From Candidatus Trichofilum aggregatum (GTDB taxonomy: Bacteria > Chloroflexota > Anaerolineae > Promineifilales > Promineifilaceae): DNA of 64,000 nt. The position numbers and the translations under genes are program-made. The notes below the pieces were generated by a model. The model searched no databases. It saw nothing but the letters and a program-made list of their open reading frames with translations, and had not been told where the DNA came from. The stretch spans positions 1 to 64,000 of the forward strand of contig JADJUV010000035.1 in the NCBI GenBank assembly GCA_016716885.1. Reading direction: 5' to 3'. Positions 9,617-18,451 of this stretch are shown in pieces (positions within the stretch are counted from its first letter, which is position 1; each line of letters begins with the position of its first letter).

Positions 9617-10569
9617 CTATTCTTCTTCATCCGGGTTATATTCCAACAGAGCCATCTGCCCCAAAATATCCATCTCTTCCAGGGCTTCCTCAATGGTCTC
9701 GTGCAGGTCTTCAGCCTCGGCGTCTTCTAACAGGTCGCTCAAAGCCTCACGCGCTATGTCACTGCCAATCTGCCCCAGCGCATTAACCGCCGCCAGCTTT
9801 ACGGCAATGTCGTCATCATTGTGCAACAGGTCAATGATCTCATCCACCAGTTCACTGCTGCCAATGTTACCGGCGGCCCGCACGGCCTCTTCGCGTAAGA
9901 GCGGTGAATCACTGGCAAGTTCTATGCGCACCTCATTGAGCCAACGGCGATCCGCCTGATTGCCCATGGCATAAATCGCGGCCGCTTGCATCTGTTCGTC
10001 ATCATCGTTATAAGCAGACTCAATGAAGGCGGGAATCCGTTCATGAGCGGCGCTAGAAACAGCTTCCAGGGCGGCCCGGCGCACCGGGATGGGATTCTGG
10101 TGGTTTTCTAGCTGGGCAATGAGGCCAGCCACGATGGGGGCCATCACTGATTCGGGGAATTGGCCCCATTCGGTGAAGAGGACAAAGTGACCTAGTGCCC
10201 GGCCGCGGCCGCGCGCACCGCCACATCGGGATCATCAGCCAGTAGCTTAAGAATAGGCGCAATGAGATCGGTGTTATCGGTGTCCCACAACCCTTCTAAA
10301 GCAGCGCGGCGCACGGATGCGGCCGCGTCCTGTAAACCAAAAGCAAACAGTGGCTCAAAGTAGACCTGGAAATTCTCCTCGGTCAGATCCGCCAGATGTT
10401 GCATAATGGCATAACGGCGATCCTCTGGCAGTTTCGGCCAACGATCCGTCACCGCCTTGATCTCCTTGGGGGTCAAATCGGACAGGCGAAAAAGCGAAGC
10501 CACAACCAGGGGCTTGTCTGAGGTCAGTTCATCCAGTAATGATTCGATAGGACGTTTGTTTGTAGTCAT
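9617..10569 (-). CDS. HEAT-repeat protein, one frameshift
   Basis: About 317 residues starting MTTNKRPIESLLDELT at 10569. It consists of an alpha-solenoid of repeated helices with the pattern (A/V)RRAALEGL, VRRAALEAVSSAA, LLREEAVRAAGNIG and VKLAAVNALGQIG, ending in an acidic tail (YNPDEEE). HEAT solenoids serve as protein-binding scaffolds; no enzymatic domain is seen. The frame breaks near 10200 inside an overlapping GCGGCCGC stretch: AGGH-stop becomes AGALGHFVLF when one G is added to the GGG run. It lies downstream of the RseP-type gene on the same strand but is separated from it by a terminator. Confidence 0.82.
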
Positions 10570-10589
10570 GTCATACTCCTAAGAAAAAA

Positions 10590-10625
10590 GGTTTCAGGTT
10601 TCAGGTTTCAGGTTTCAGGTTTCAA
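10590..10625. repeat. GGTTTCA tandem repeat
   Basis: Several consecutive GTTTCAG units lie directly upstream of the HEAT gene start. The same word is repeated at 5236-5300. Confidence 0.6.
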
Positions 10626-10657
10626 GTTCCCACTCGCTCACCCGGTTTGTACAAAAG

Positions 10658-10690
10658 AAAACGTGAAGTGTGGGTCACACTTCACGTTTT
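10658..10690 (-). terminator. Perfect hairpin terminator downstream of the RseP-type gene
   Basis: A 15-bp perfect stem (10658-10672 with 10676-10690, core ACGTGAAGTGTG) closes a three-base loop and is flanked by A and T runs on either side. It lies about 40 bases after the stop of the minus-strand protease gene and would work as a rho-independent terminator. Confidence 0.8.
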
Positions 10691-10731
10691 TAAGTCTAGA
10701 TAAAACCAGTTGTGCGAACACAGCCGGGTGT

Positions 10732-11814
10732 CTAAAAGGGGATAATGGGGTTGATAATATCCTGAATGAATATGACCACAATCAGGGCCAGCAAGAGCAT
10801 CATGCCTACCATGTGAACCAACCCTTCTCGTTCTGGCTCAATTCTGCGGCCGCGAATGGCTTCCACCAACACAAAAAAGATGCGGCCGCCGTCCAAAGCC
10901 GGAATGGGCAACAAGTTGGTAAAACCCAGGGCCACGTTAATCAAGGCCACTAACCGCAACAACGGCGACCATTCCCCTGTTTCAACCGTCATCTGGGCCG
11001 TGTTCCCGGCAATCTGGCTAATGCCTACTGGCCCCACAAAACGGGCTTCATTGGCACTGACTTCACCCCGTATCAACATCAAAGGGGTTCGTAAAGTGGT
11101 GTAGATCACATTCCAAATCTCCTGCACCGCCAGACCAACACCCGCAATCGGGTTAGCCCGTTCTCGCTCACCCGTTTCCAAATAACCGGGCCGCAAACCA
11201 ATGCCCATCTGCGTGCCACCGTTCAACTCCATCTCACGGGGCGTGACCACAACGGTCACCGGCTCACTATCCCGCTCGACCAAAAAGCTGATGGGTTCGC
11301 CATTTGAGTTATCAACGGCGGCGTAAAGGTCTTCCACATCGTCAATGGGCGTCCCATTTGCCTCGCGTAATATATCTCCATTTTGCAACCCGGCTTCGGC
11401 GGAAGGGGAATTAGCCACCACCTCACCTACCGTGATGGACGTCTCATCAAAGATGGGCAAACCAATCACCGAATAGGCTAACCAGTAAATCACCAGAGCC
11501 ATGAGAAAATTTGCCCCGGCTCCTGCAATTAATACAAAAAAGCGTGCCCGTTTCGAGGCTGAGGCCAACCCACCCGGCACATTAGGATCATCCTCACCCG
11601 CAGGGCGTACAAACCCACCAATGGGAATCCAGTTGAGAGAGAAGAGGGTGCCTTTCCACTCAAATAACTTGAGTGCCCGCGGGGGGAAACCCATACCAAA
11701 CTCTTCGACTTTGATGCCGCACAAACGGGCGGCCACAAAATGACCCAACTCATGGGCCAAAATGATGGGAGTCAAAACAACAACAAATGCGCCAATCCAC
11801 CAACCAATAGTCAT
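10732..11814 (-). CDS. rseP: Site-2 zinc metalloprotease, RseP/M50B family
   Basis: 360 residues. The zinc-binding HELGH lies in the first membrane helix (PIILAHELGHFVAARL) and the second metal ligand motif LDGGRIFF is near residue 310. Between them sit the FGMGFPPR and GGFVRPAGEDD regions, a membrane segment, and a PDZ domain (VGEVVANSPSAEAGLQNGDI, about residues 135-220). A last hydrophobic helix ends the protein. The family performs regulated intramembrane proteolysis of anti-sigma factors and signal-peptide remnants. The usual neighbours (dxr, uppS, bamA) are absent, so the specific substrate is unknown. Confidence 0.92.
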   Translation of the reverse strand: MTIGWWIGAFVVVLTPIILAHELGHFVAARLCGIKVEEFGMGFPPRALKLFEWKGTLFSLNWIPIGGFVRPAGEDDPNVPGGLASASKRARFFVLIAGAGANFLMALVIYWLAYSVIGLPIFDETSITVGEVVANSPSAEAGLQNGDILREANGTPIDDVEDLYAAVDNSNGEPISFLVERDSEPVTVVVTPREMELNGGTQMGIGLRPGYLETGERERANPIAGVGLAVQEIWNVIYTTLRTPLMLIRGEVSANEARFVGPVGISQIAGNTAQMTVETGEWSPLLRLVALINVALGFTNLLPIPALDGGRIFFVLVEAIRGRRIEPEREGLVHMVGMMLLLALIVVIFIQDIINPIIPF

Positions 11815-12167
11815 AACGCTTCCTTCTTCACAGAGGCTGGATAGTTCAGTTAAGGTAACAAATTGACGGTTCCCTTTTGTGGGAAATTGTTTTGTTTCCC
11901 CGCGCTATTGGACTTTTTCGGAAAAAACTTTTTTTCCGCGGGGGGGCCAGGGGTTTTTCCCGGGGCGCCGGGCGGCCCCCGGGGGGGGTTTTTTTTTTCC
12001 CCGTAATCCTTTTTTTTTTCCTTCGCTTTTTTTTTTGCCCTTTAACCCCACGAACAACCGAATAGGATCACCACAAGGCATTATACGCGCCTCGCCAGGG
12101 ATGGGGCAACTGTAAAAGCGGTTTCTTACGGATGATTAAGAAGCAGCTCAGGGCTAATGGCCAACAG
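11815..12167. other. Intergenic region with garbled homopolymer runs, 353 bp
   Basis: From 11877 to about 12055 the sequence is dominated by G, C and T runs (T runs of about 10, a run of 10 G), unlike any neighbour. Apparent open frames here, rich in Phe, Gly and Pro, are artefacts of these runs. No gene is supported. The flanks (11830-11875 and 12060-12160) look normal. Confidence 0.6.
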
Positions 12168-13235
12168 CTAACGGCCACCTTCCAGCGGCCAACACGCCTG
12201 CGGGTTAAGCGAAAGGGCGAGAACGGATTCCGGGGGTGGTAAAGGGACGGTGGCGTCTAGTTCAAACTGGAGAGGGGAATCTTGCCCGGCAACGGCCAGG
12301 GTGAGGCGTTGCTGGCGGCCGCGAAAGGAGACATCTACCACGCGGCCGCGAATCACATTCACATCCCCCTCAATTGGCAGTTGCGCCGCTTCCGGGCGAA
12401 TCAGTAAAGACACCGGCTCACCCGCCGGGCCAGTTGTAGCTACCACCAGGGTTCCTAGTGGCGTCTGCACCCGGCCATCTGCCTGCCACACCCCAGCAAC
12501 CACATTGGTCATACCCAAAAACCCGGCCACAAACACCGTTTGCGGCCGCTGATAAATCGCCAAGGGGGGACCTTGTTGCTCAATGCGGCCGCGATTCATC
12601 ACCACCAGCTCATCAGCCAGGGCGAACGCCTCAGCCTGATCGTGGGTCACATAAATGGCCGTGACCGCCTGCTCCAAATGATCCCCCGCCTGTTTAAGAA
12701 TGGTGCGTAGCTCATCCATCAGCCGCTCACGCAACGCCCGATCTAACGCTCCCAACGGCTCATCTAACAGGAGTAAACGAGGGGCCGGGGCCAGGGCGCG
12801 GGCCAGAGCGACCCGCTGCTGTTCCCCCCCGGACAGCTCGTGGATGGCGCGGCGGGCAAAACCAGCCAGCCCCACCAGTTCTAATACGTCGGCGACGCGC
12901 TGGGCCTGCCGTTCTACGGGCCAGTTTTGCATTTTCAGGCCAAAGGTGACATTGTCGGCCACGTTTTTGTGGGGGAAAAGGGCGTAATCCTGAAACACAT
13001 AACCGAAACCGCGTTGATGCACGGGTTGCGGCCGCAAATCCTGCCCGGCAAAAGTAATGCGGCCGCGGTCGGGCGTTTCTAGCCCTGCCACCAGACGCAA
13101 CAGGGTGGTTTTGCCACAGCCACTCGGCCCCAACAGCACCACCGTCTGCCCCTCGTCTATGCTCAACGAGAAATCATCGACCACCGTATGGTCGTTAAAA
13201 GATTTGCTCAGATTCTCCAATTGCAACAAGGTCAT
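12168..13235 (-). CDS. ABC transporter ATPase with TOBE domain (iron/thiamine/polyamine type)
   Basis: 355 residues. Walker A LLGPSGCGKTT (about residues 33-43), Q-loop FQDYALFPHKNV, signature LSGGEQQRVALARALAP, Walker B LLLLDEPLGALD and switch His YVTHDQAEAF are all present. A C-terminal TOBE/OB domain follows (about residues 270-350). This is the importer class of FbpC, ThiQ and PotA. No permease or binding-protein gene is adjacent, so the partner is elsewhere, and the substrate cannot be deduced. Seven GCGGCCGC copies lie within or beside it. Confidence 0.9.
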   Translation of the reverse strand: MTLLQLENLSKSFNDHTVVDDFSLSIDEGQTVVLLGPSGCGKTTLLRLVAGLETPDRGRITFAGQDLRPQPVHQRGFGYVFQDYALFPHKNVADNVTFGLKMQNWPVERQAQRVADVLELVGLAGFARRAIHELSGGEQQRVALARALAPAPRLLLLDEPLGALDRALRERLMDELRTILKQAGDHLEQAVTAIYVTHDQAEAFALADELVVMNRGRIEQQGPPLAIYQRPQTVFVAGFLGMTNVVAGVWQADGRVQTPLGTLVVATTGPAGEPVSLLIRPEAAQLPIEGDVNVIRGRVVDVSFRGRQQRLTLAVAGQDSPLQFELDATVPLPPPESVLALSLNPQACWPLEGGR

Positions 13236-13325
13236 GGTTCAATCCACAGGAACAGGCCACGAATTATACGAATTTTTCTCTGGTGGCCTGGCGTCCTTTG
13301 CGCCCTGGCGGACATTTTCAGCCAC

Positions 13326-14629
13326 TTATGGTTGGCTGAGGTGGTATTGCCAAATGTCTACGCGATAAAAAGGGACATGGGCGACCAGGCGACTGTTTTG
13401 TTCTAACCAGGCTTGCAGAGGCGGATAAGGAGCCGGGCCGCTGATGAGCCAGACGGTGCGGGTTGTGGCGGCCGCGGCCGCCAGATCCGCCACCGAGCCA
13501 ATTCGAGCCGGATGTTCTGGCCGATAATAATCGTAAACCAGCGGATCCGCGGCCGAAGCCAACCAGATGAGATCACCGGGCGCGGCCGCGTGGTTAACAT
13601 AGGCCACCACCCCCCGCCAATCATCCTTCGGCACCAACACCAGCATTAGCAACGTCACCGCCAAGGAAAACCCCATCAAACTGGGGCGTAACCACGGTTT
13701 CTTTAACTGACGAACGGTCCAGGCTACCCCACAAAGGAGCAAAGGCCAAAGGGTTAAAAGCACCCGCTTGAGTAAAAAAGGTCGGGCACCAACATGAGCA
13801 AGGTCAAAAGCAGGCAGAACGGGATGATCAGCCCGGTAAACAGCGGCCGCGTGCGCGGCTGAATGAAGAGATAATAAACGATGACGCCCCCACCTATCAC
13901 CAGGAGTAACAATCCCGGCAACCAGGCCAACGTTATCACAGGTAGCGGCAGAGGCAGGCGGTTGGCTACCGATTGCAACGGCTCCAGCAGGCCCGGTAAA
14001 AAAAAACGGCCCGGCCAAAAGGCAACCCATCCTGCCAGTGAGGCCACAAACCAGTGACTCACCGGTTGACGTTCGCGGCCGCGCTGCCACCACCAGCCCA
14101 ACCAGATACCACTCAGCCCAGCCCACAAAAACACCAGCGTAAAATCTAGATATAACCCCACAACCAGGGCCAACGCAAACAACAACCACCCTTTACGACT
14201 TTGCCAGACAAGCCCCAACGCCAGGAAAGTGGCGACCAGGGCAGCGATGGCGTACATGCGGGCTTCCTGGGCGTACCAGACCGCCAGCGGCGAGACGGCC
14301 CACATCGCGGCCGCGAACCAGCCCACCTCATACCCCCCCACCTTGCGCCCCAAAACAAAAACAGCGGCGGTCGTCAGCAGAAACGCCCAGGCCGAGGGCA
14401 GGCGCAGACCTATCTCGCTGGAAGTGACCGGCAACCAGCCATGCAACAGGGTGTAATAAAGGGGCGGATGGGCGGTATCCGGGTTGGTTATCCAGATGTC
14501 GGTGATACGCTGGCTGGCCTGCCAGGCAGAAAAAGCCTCGTCCAACCAGAGGCTTTTATGGCCGAGCGTGAGTAAGCTCAACGCGGCCGCGGCCAAAATT
14601 AACCCCACCACCAGTAAACGACGTTTCAC
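13326..14629 (-). CDS. Membrane glycosyltransferase, GT39/ArnT-like, one frameshift
   Basis: About 434 residues, starting MKRRLLVVGLILAAAALSLL. The first luminal loop has LWLDEAFSAWQ, the acidic D-E motif of GT-C glycosyltransferases, followed by HPPLYYTLLHGW, RLPSAWAFLLTTAAVFVLG and many hydrophobic helices. GT-C enzymes transfer sugars from polyprenyl-phosphate donors to protein or lipid outside the membrane. The frame breaks near 13785: LMLVP runs to an early stop, while the alternative frame continues ARPFLLKRVLLTLWPLLL to YRVDIWQYHLSQP. It lies upstream of the ABC ATPase gene on the same strand and downstream of a second glycosyltransferase. Confidence 0.82.
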
Positions 14630-14639
14630 TCGGGCTACC

Positions 14640-14735
14640 TTTTTAGCGTTTCAGCGTTTCAGCATTTCAGCTTGTCAGCTTCCGGCTACCGGCTGACTTA
14701 TTGGGGCTGACCGGCTGACCCTAAAGCGGTCACTA
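14640..14735. repeat. Word-repeat spacer with half of the GTGACCGCTTTA palindrome
   Basis: GCGTTTCAGC and CAGCTTGTCAGC words are iterated, followed by CTAAAGCGGTCACTAG at about 14720-14735. That last word is the right arm of the dispersed palindromic repeat seen complete at 37998-38050. Confidence 0.55.
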
Positions 14736-14756
14736 GCACCAATGATTTTGAACATC

Positions 14757-16007
14757 TTAACGACCGCTGACTTCACTCTCATAAACCTGGCTGAACAAAG
14801 GCACAACCACCCGCCAATCATACTGACGGGCAAACTGGCACGCGGCCGCGCCCAAACGCTCTCTTTCACCTTCATTGGACAACAAGGCCAACACCGCCTG
14901 GGCAAATTCGCCAGGGCTGTCGGCCAGCACAGCCTCGCGACCCGACTGCACCGGAAACCCTTCCGCGCCGACGGTGGTGCTGACGATGGCTTTGCCCGCG
15001 GCCATCGCCTCGATCAACTTGAGTCGCGTGCCACTGCCTACGCGAAAAGGCATCAGGCACAGGCCAGCCCCAGCCAGATAAGGCTGAACAGTGTCCACCC
15101 ACCCGGTCAGGGTGATGCCCGGCTGTTGGTTGAGCGACTGGAGCCGTTCATGGGGCTTTTGACCCACAATCGCCAGGGTGGTCTGCGGCCGCGCCGCCCG
15201 TATCTGCGGCCATATCGCCTCAACAAACCAAAGTACGGCATCCACATTGGGCCGATAATCCATCTTGCCCGTAAAAACCAGGTCAAACGATTGATTGGCT
15301 GGTACTTGTTGGGGGTTTGTAGGCAACGAATAGGCTTCTGTGTCAATGCTGTTGGGAATGACCGTGACCTGTTTTTCCCGGGCCAGCGGGCGCAACTGCC
15401 GGGCATCCTCATCGCTAACCGCGACTACCCAATCGGCCTGGCGCATAGCCCAGCTTTCAAAGCGGCGTAGACGGTGGGTTTGCACAAAAGAGTACGCGGC
15501 CGCGGGCCAGCGCCCCGGTCGTCTCACATCCGTCAGAAAATTACGTCGCTGTAACTCCGCCTCGGCGTTGTGGTTATCAAAAAGGATGCGGCTGGATGGG
15601 CTAACCGCACGAATGATGCCAATGTAACGAGCCAATTCGATCCCTTCCACCTGCACAATATCGAAGTGGGTTTCCGTGAGCCACTGTCTGAGCGCCAGGG
15701 TAAAAGCGGGCGCATCAAGCCGGTGGGCCATGTCTGGCAAACCGGTCGTCAGGAGTTGGCGCAGGCGTAAAGCCAGAGAACGTTGGGGCACGGGCACGGT
15801 GCGAACCGAGGGACACACAGCCAACAAGGGTTGAATCGCGGCCGCATCCGTCACCTGATTGGGTTCGACAAAACTCAGCAAACTAACCGGGTGGGACAAA
15901 GCCAGACCACGTAAAATATGCCAGTTTCGCAGACTGGTCCCCTGGTGCGGGGGATAGGGCAATTGGGGGGTCAGGAGTAAAATAGAAGCTGTCTTCATCG
16001 CTTTCAT
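14757..16007 (-). CDS. GT4-type glycosyltransferase
   Basis: About 416 residues, taking the start at MKAMKTASILLLTPQLPYPPHQG (16007); a longer open frame upstream would overlap the divergent Sir2 gene and lacks family similarity. The N-terminal domain has the acceptor-site region HQGTSLRNWHILRGLA. The C-terminal GT-B domain has VTVIPNSIDTEAY, FDLVFTGKMDYRPNVDAVLWF, and the donor-binding segment LMPFRVGSGTRLKLIEAMAAGKAIVST. The family uses NDP-sugars with retention of configuration, typically in exopolysaccharide or cell-surface glycan assembly. It shares strand and spacing with the GT39-like gene. Acceptor and sugar are unknown. Confidence 0.88.
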   Translation of the reverse strand: MKAMKTASILLLTPQLPYPPHQGTSLRNWHILRGLALSHPVSLLSFVEPNQVTDAAAIQPLLAVCPSVRTVPVPQRSLALRLRQLLTTGLPDMAHRLDAPAFTLALRQWLTETHFDIVQVEGIELARYIGIIRAVSPSSRILFDNHNAEAELQRRNFLTDVRRPGRWPAAAYSFVQTHRLRRFESWAMRQADWVVAVSDEDARQLRPLAREKQVTVIPNSIDTEAYSLPTNPQQVPANQSFDLVFTGKMDYRPNVDAVLWFVEAIWPQIRAARPQTTLAIVGQKPHERLQSLNQQPGITLTGWVDTVQPYLAGAGLCLMPFRVGSGTRLKLIEAMAAGKAIVSTTVGAEGFPVQSGREAVLADSPGEFAQAVLALLSNEGERERLGAAACQFARQYDWRVVVPLFSQVYESEVSGR

Positions 16008-16037
16008 TATCCGCCAGAACCGAGGAGAAACCGAATT

Positions 16038-16789
16038 ATGACCAGCCTTATTCCCGCTTCTCTCAGCCAGGCTCTCGGCCAGGCCCAGCACGTCGTTGTC
16101 TTAACCGGGGCGGGCATTTCCGCCGAAAGTGGCATTCCTACCTTCCGCGAGGCTCAAACCGGTTTATGGGCACAATATGATCCCCAGGAGCTGGCAACGC
16201 CAGAAGCCTTTGCCCGCAACCCCCGCCTGGTCTGGCAATGGTACACCTGGCGGCGGCAACTGATTGGAGCGGCCCAGCCCAACCCCGGACACCTGGCTCT
16301 GGTGGAGATGGCTGGTATGGTGCCGCGCTTTACCCTCATCACCCAGAACGTTGACAATCTGCACCAGGATGCGGGCAGTACGGACGTTTTGGAACTGCAC
16401 GGCAATATTTTTCGCAGTAAATGTTTTCGGGAAAACGTGCTTATTGCGTCATGGCCGGAAAGTGAAGAGGAGCCACCGCCCTGCCCCCATTGTGGTGGCC
16501 CTCTGCGGCCGGATGTGGTCTGGTTTGGGGAGTCACTGTCACGGATGTGCTAGAGAGAGCTATCGCGGCCGCGGCCACAGCCGATCTATTTTTCACCATT
16601 GGCACGTCTGGCCTCGTGCAACCGGCCGCCTCGCTACCGCTCATGGCTCAGCAGGCGGGAGCCATCACCGTGGAGATCAACCCGCAGGCCACACCGCTAA
16701 CCGCCTCGATGAATTACCATTTGGCCGGGGCATCGGGGGAGATATTGCCCCAACTGGTCGCGGCCGCGGGCCATCTTGCCCTGCCTTAA
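16038..16789 (+). CDS. Sir2-family NAD-dependent protein deacylase, one frameshift
   Basis: About 250 residues. Sirtuin motifs are present in order: VVLTGAGISAESGIPTFR (NAD-binding), ITQNVDNLHQDAGS, ELHGN with the catalytic His, and DVVWFGE. After the frame break come IGTSGLVQPAASLPLMA and VEINPQATPLT. The zinc site is unusual: CPHC is intact, but the first pair shows only one Cys (FRSKCFREN) where CxxC is normal. The frame breaks near 16542: one base added in CTGTCACGG turns the early stop into SLSTDVLERAIAAAATADLFF. The class resembles SirT5/CobB deacylases, removing acetyl or acidic acyl groups from lysines with NAD consumption. Confidence 0.86.
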
Positions 16790-16873
16790 TCACCCCAACC
16801 TTGCCCTCAATCTACTTTCCATAAACAAATTTCTCGTTTATACTAACCGGCAAAAGTCCTGGTCACTATCTAT

Positions 16874-16985
16874 AGTTGTCAAGAAAAGATTTTGTTGGTA
16901 GTGACCGCTTAGCGGGCTGACACATTAGCTAAAGCGGTCACTACGAACTAAAACCCCAAATGATTATCTGAACATCTATAGTTAC
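16874..16985. repeat. Dispersed palindromic repeat, full-length copy
   Basis: About 110 bases: AAGAAAAGATTTTGTTGGTA, then the inverted arms GTAGTGACCGCTTAGCGGGC and GCTAAAGCGGTCACTAC, then a tail with CCCCAAATGATTATCTGAAC and ATAGTTACC. A second full copy in the same orientation is at 37977-38092, and partial copies are at 9547, 14720, 26590 and 29768. No transposase is linked. Confidence 0.85.
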
Positions 16986-17010
16986 CGTTCACTATCACTG
17001 GAGCTTCATC

Positions 17011-17805
17011 GTGTCATCCCAACGTGATGATCCCCAAACCGAAATTGTTGTCCCCTGGGGCGTTGTTTTCATCGCTATTGGCCTGCTCATTCTGCTGACC
17101 GTTGGTGGCATTATCCTGCTTTCCTACAGCCAAAAACCAGGCGAATCACCCGCCATCGCTCTGTTTCCCACTCGGGAATACGCCAGCATTATCATTTCTA
17201 CGCGCAACGCCTCTATTGACCTGGCTCCCACCCCGGATAATGCCAATGTCATTCCCATTCTGCTCCCAGAAACACCCGTAGACAGCAGCAAATTCCCCTC
17301 TTTTGCTTCCGTGGATGAAGCCCCACAAAGCATTTATTACGTACCCAAACCCGGTCAGCCCATCCGCCTAACCATCCCAGACCTCAACCTGGACGCCGAT
17401 GTCCAACCCGTTAGCTTACAAACGGTTGAATACGACGGGCAGTTGCTGTATCAATGGGAAGTTCCGTCGGGCTACGAAGCGGGTTGGCACGGCTCCTCAG
17501 CCCTGTTGGGTGAACCGGGTAATACCGTCATTAACGGTCACAACAACACCCTGGGCGAGATTTTTCGTGACCTGGCGGATCTGGAAGTGGGTGACATGAT
17601 CAGCCTATATGATATTGAACGGGAATATCAGTACCGGGTAGACCGTATTGAGTTGTTCCCGGAGCAAGGTCAGCCTCTGGCCCTGCGGCTAGAAAATGCC
17701 AAATGGATTGATCCCACCAATGATGAACGGATTACCTTGATTAGTTGTTGGCCTTATGTGGGCAACACCCATCGGCTCGTTGTCGTTGCCACACCTGCCC
17801 AATAA
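17011..17805 (+). CDS. Class D/E-like sortase
   Basis: 264 residues from a GTG start. One N-terminal membrane helix (about residues 14-36) is followed by a low-complexity stalk and the sortase beta-barrel (about residues 120-262). Catalytic residues are visible: His in NTVINGHNN, Cys in ITLISCWPYVG, and Arg in NTHRLVVVA. Sortases cleave a C-terminal sorting motif on exported proteins and attach them covalently to the cell envelope. The next gene, 67 bases downstream, encodes a secreted protein with an LPQSG-hydrophobic-RRR tail, the likely dedicated substrate. The region from about 16760 to 18500 lacks GCGGCCGC. Confidence 0.88.
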   Translation: MSSQRDDPQTEIVVPWGVVFIAIGLLILLTVGGIILLSYSQKPGESPAIALFPTREYASIIISTRNASIDLAPTPDNANVIPILLPETPVDSSKFPSFASVDEAPQSIYYVPKPGQPIRLTIPDLNLDADVQPVSLQTVEYDGQLLYQWEVPSGYEAGWHGSSALLGEPGNTVINGHNNTLGEIFRDLADLEVGDMISLYDIEREYQYRVDRIELFPEQGQPLALRLENAKWIDPTNDERITLISCWPYVGNTHRLVVVATPAQ

Positions 17806-17872
17806 TTAAAACCGCTATCGTCAATAATCAATTACCGTATTCCGATAATTGTTACCAATCAGGAGGTTTCGC

Positions 17873-18397
17873 ATGGCAAAAAAATGGTTCGGTATTCTCG
17901 TATTGTTAGGGTTGGCTTTATGGCTGATCGCCCCCATCACCTCGGCCCAAGGTGTCAACAAATCTATTCGCGGCTCGGTACGTGAAGATAAGGATGGGGA
18001 CGGCAAATGTAGTGACGGAGCCACCATTACGGGTGTGCCCATTGAGTTTGTTAGCAACGACGGGCAATGGTCGCACGTTCTGTACACGGGTGACGACGGT
18101 TCGTATGGTCTGGTCGCCGTGGGGGATGGAACCTGGACTGTAACGGCCAAACCGGCGGCTGATTGGGTCGTTACATCGGCCAAAAGCCTTAAACCGGTTA
18201 TCAGCGATGAACAGCCCGTGGTTCTTAATGTGAGTTTTTGTGTTCGTAAGACCTCAGCCGTCACGGGTTCAGGAACAACGATCCTGCCACAGTCGGGGTC
18301 TGCACTGCCCACCGGCATGGTTATAAGCGTGACCACGGGTATTCTGTTTTTGATGACCGGGCTGGTGATGGAAGGGCGTCGCCGCTGGATGAACTAA
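17873..18397 (+). CDS. Secreted protein with SdrD-B/CarboxypepD-like domain and LPQSG sorting signal
   Basis: 174 residues. AGGAGG at 17862 favours the ATG at 17873 (MAKKWFGILVLLGLALWLIA), which gives a classic signal peptide ending near TSAQG. The mature part is one Ig-like prealbumin/CarboxypepD-type domain (IRGSVREDKDGDGKCSDG, a Ca-binding-like acidic loop). The C-terminus shows LPQSGSALPTG, a hydrophobic helix (MVISVTTGILFLMTGLVM) and a basic tail EGRRRW, that is, a cell-wall sorting signal of the LPxxG type. Directly downstream of the sortase, it is the probable substrate. Function of the displayed domain is unknown. Confidence 0.8.
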   Translation: MAKKWFGILVLLGLALWLIAPITSAQGVNKSIRGSVREDKDGDGKCSDGATITGVPIEFVSNDGQWSHVLYTGDDGSYGLVAVGDGTWTVTAKPAADWVVTSAKSLKPVISDEQPVVLNVSFCVRKTSAVTGSGTTILPQSGSALPTGMVISVTTGILFLMTGLVMEGRRRWMN

Positions 18398-18408
18398 TAA
18401 CGTTAAAG

Positions 18409-18439
18409 GATTGGTTCAGTCTTTGAGTCTGAACCAATC
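18409..18439. terminator. Hairpin between convergent genes
   Basis: GATTGGTTCAG (18409-18419) and CTGAACCAATC (18429-18439) form an 11-bp perfect stem with a 9-base loop. It lies between the stop of the sorted protein (plus) and the stop of the oxidoreductase (minus), so it probably terminates both. The T-tract is weak. Confidence 0.65.
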
Positions 18440-18451
18440 TACACATGGCGA

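Noticed and set aside
11877..12115. Two overlapping open frames rich in Phe, Gly and Pro
   Set aside because: They arise from garbled homopolymer runs and have no protein-like composition or start context.
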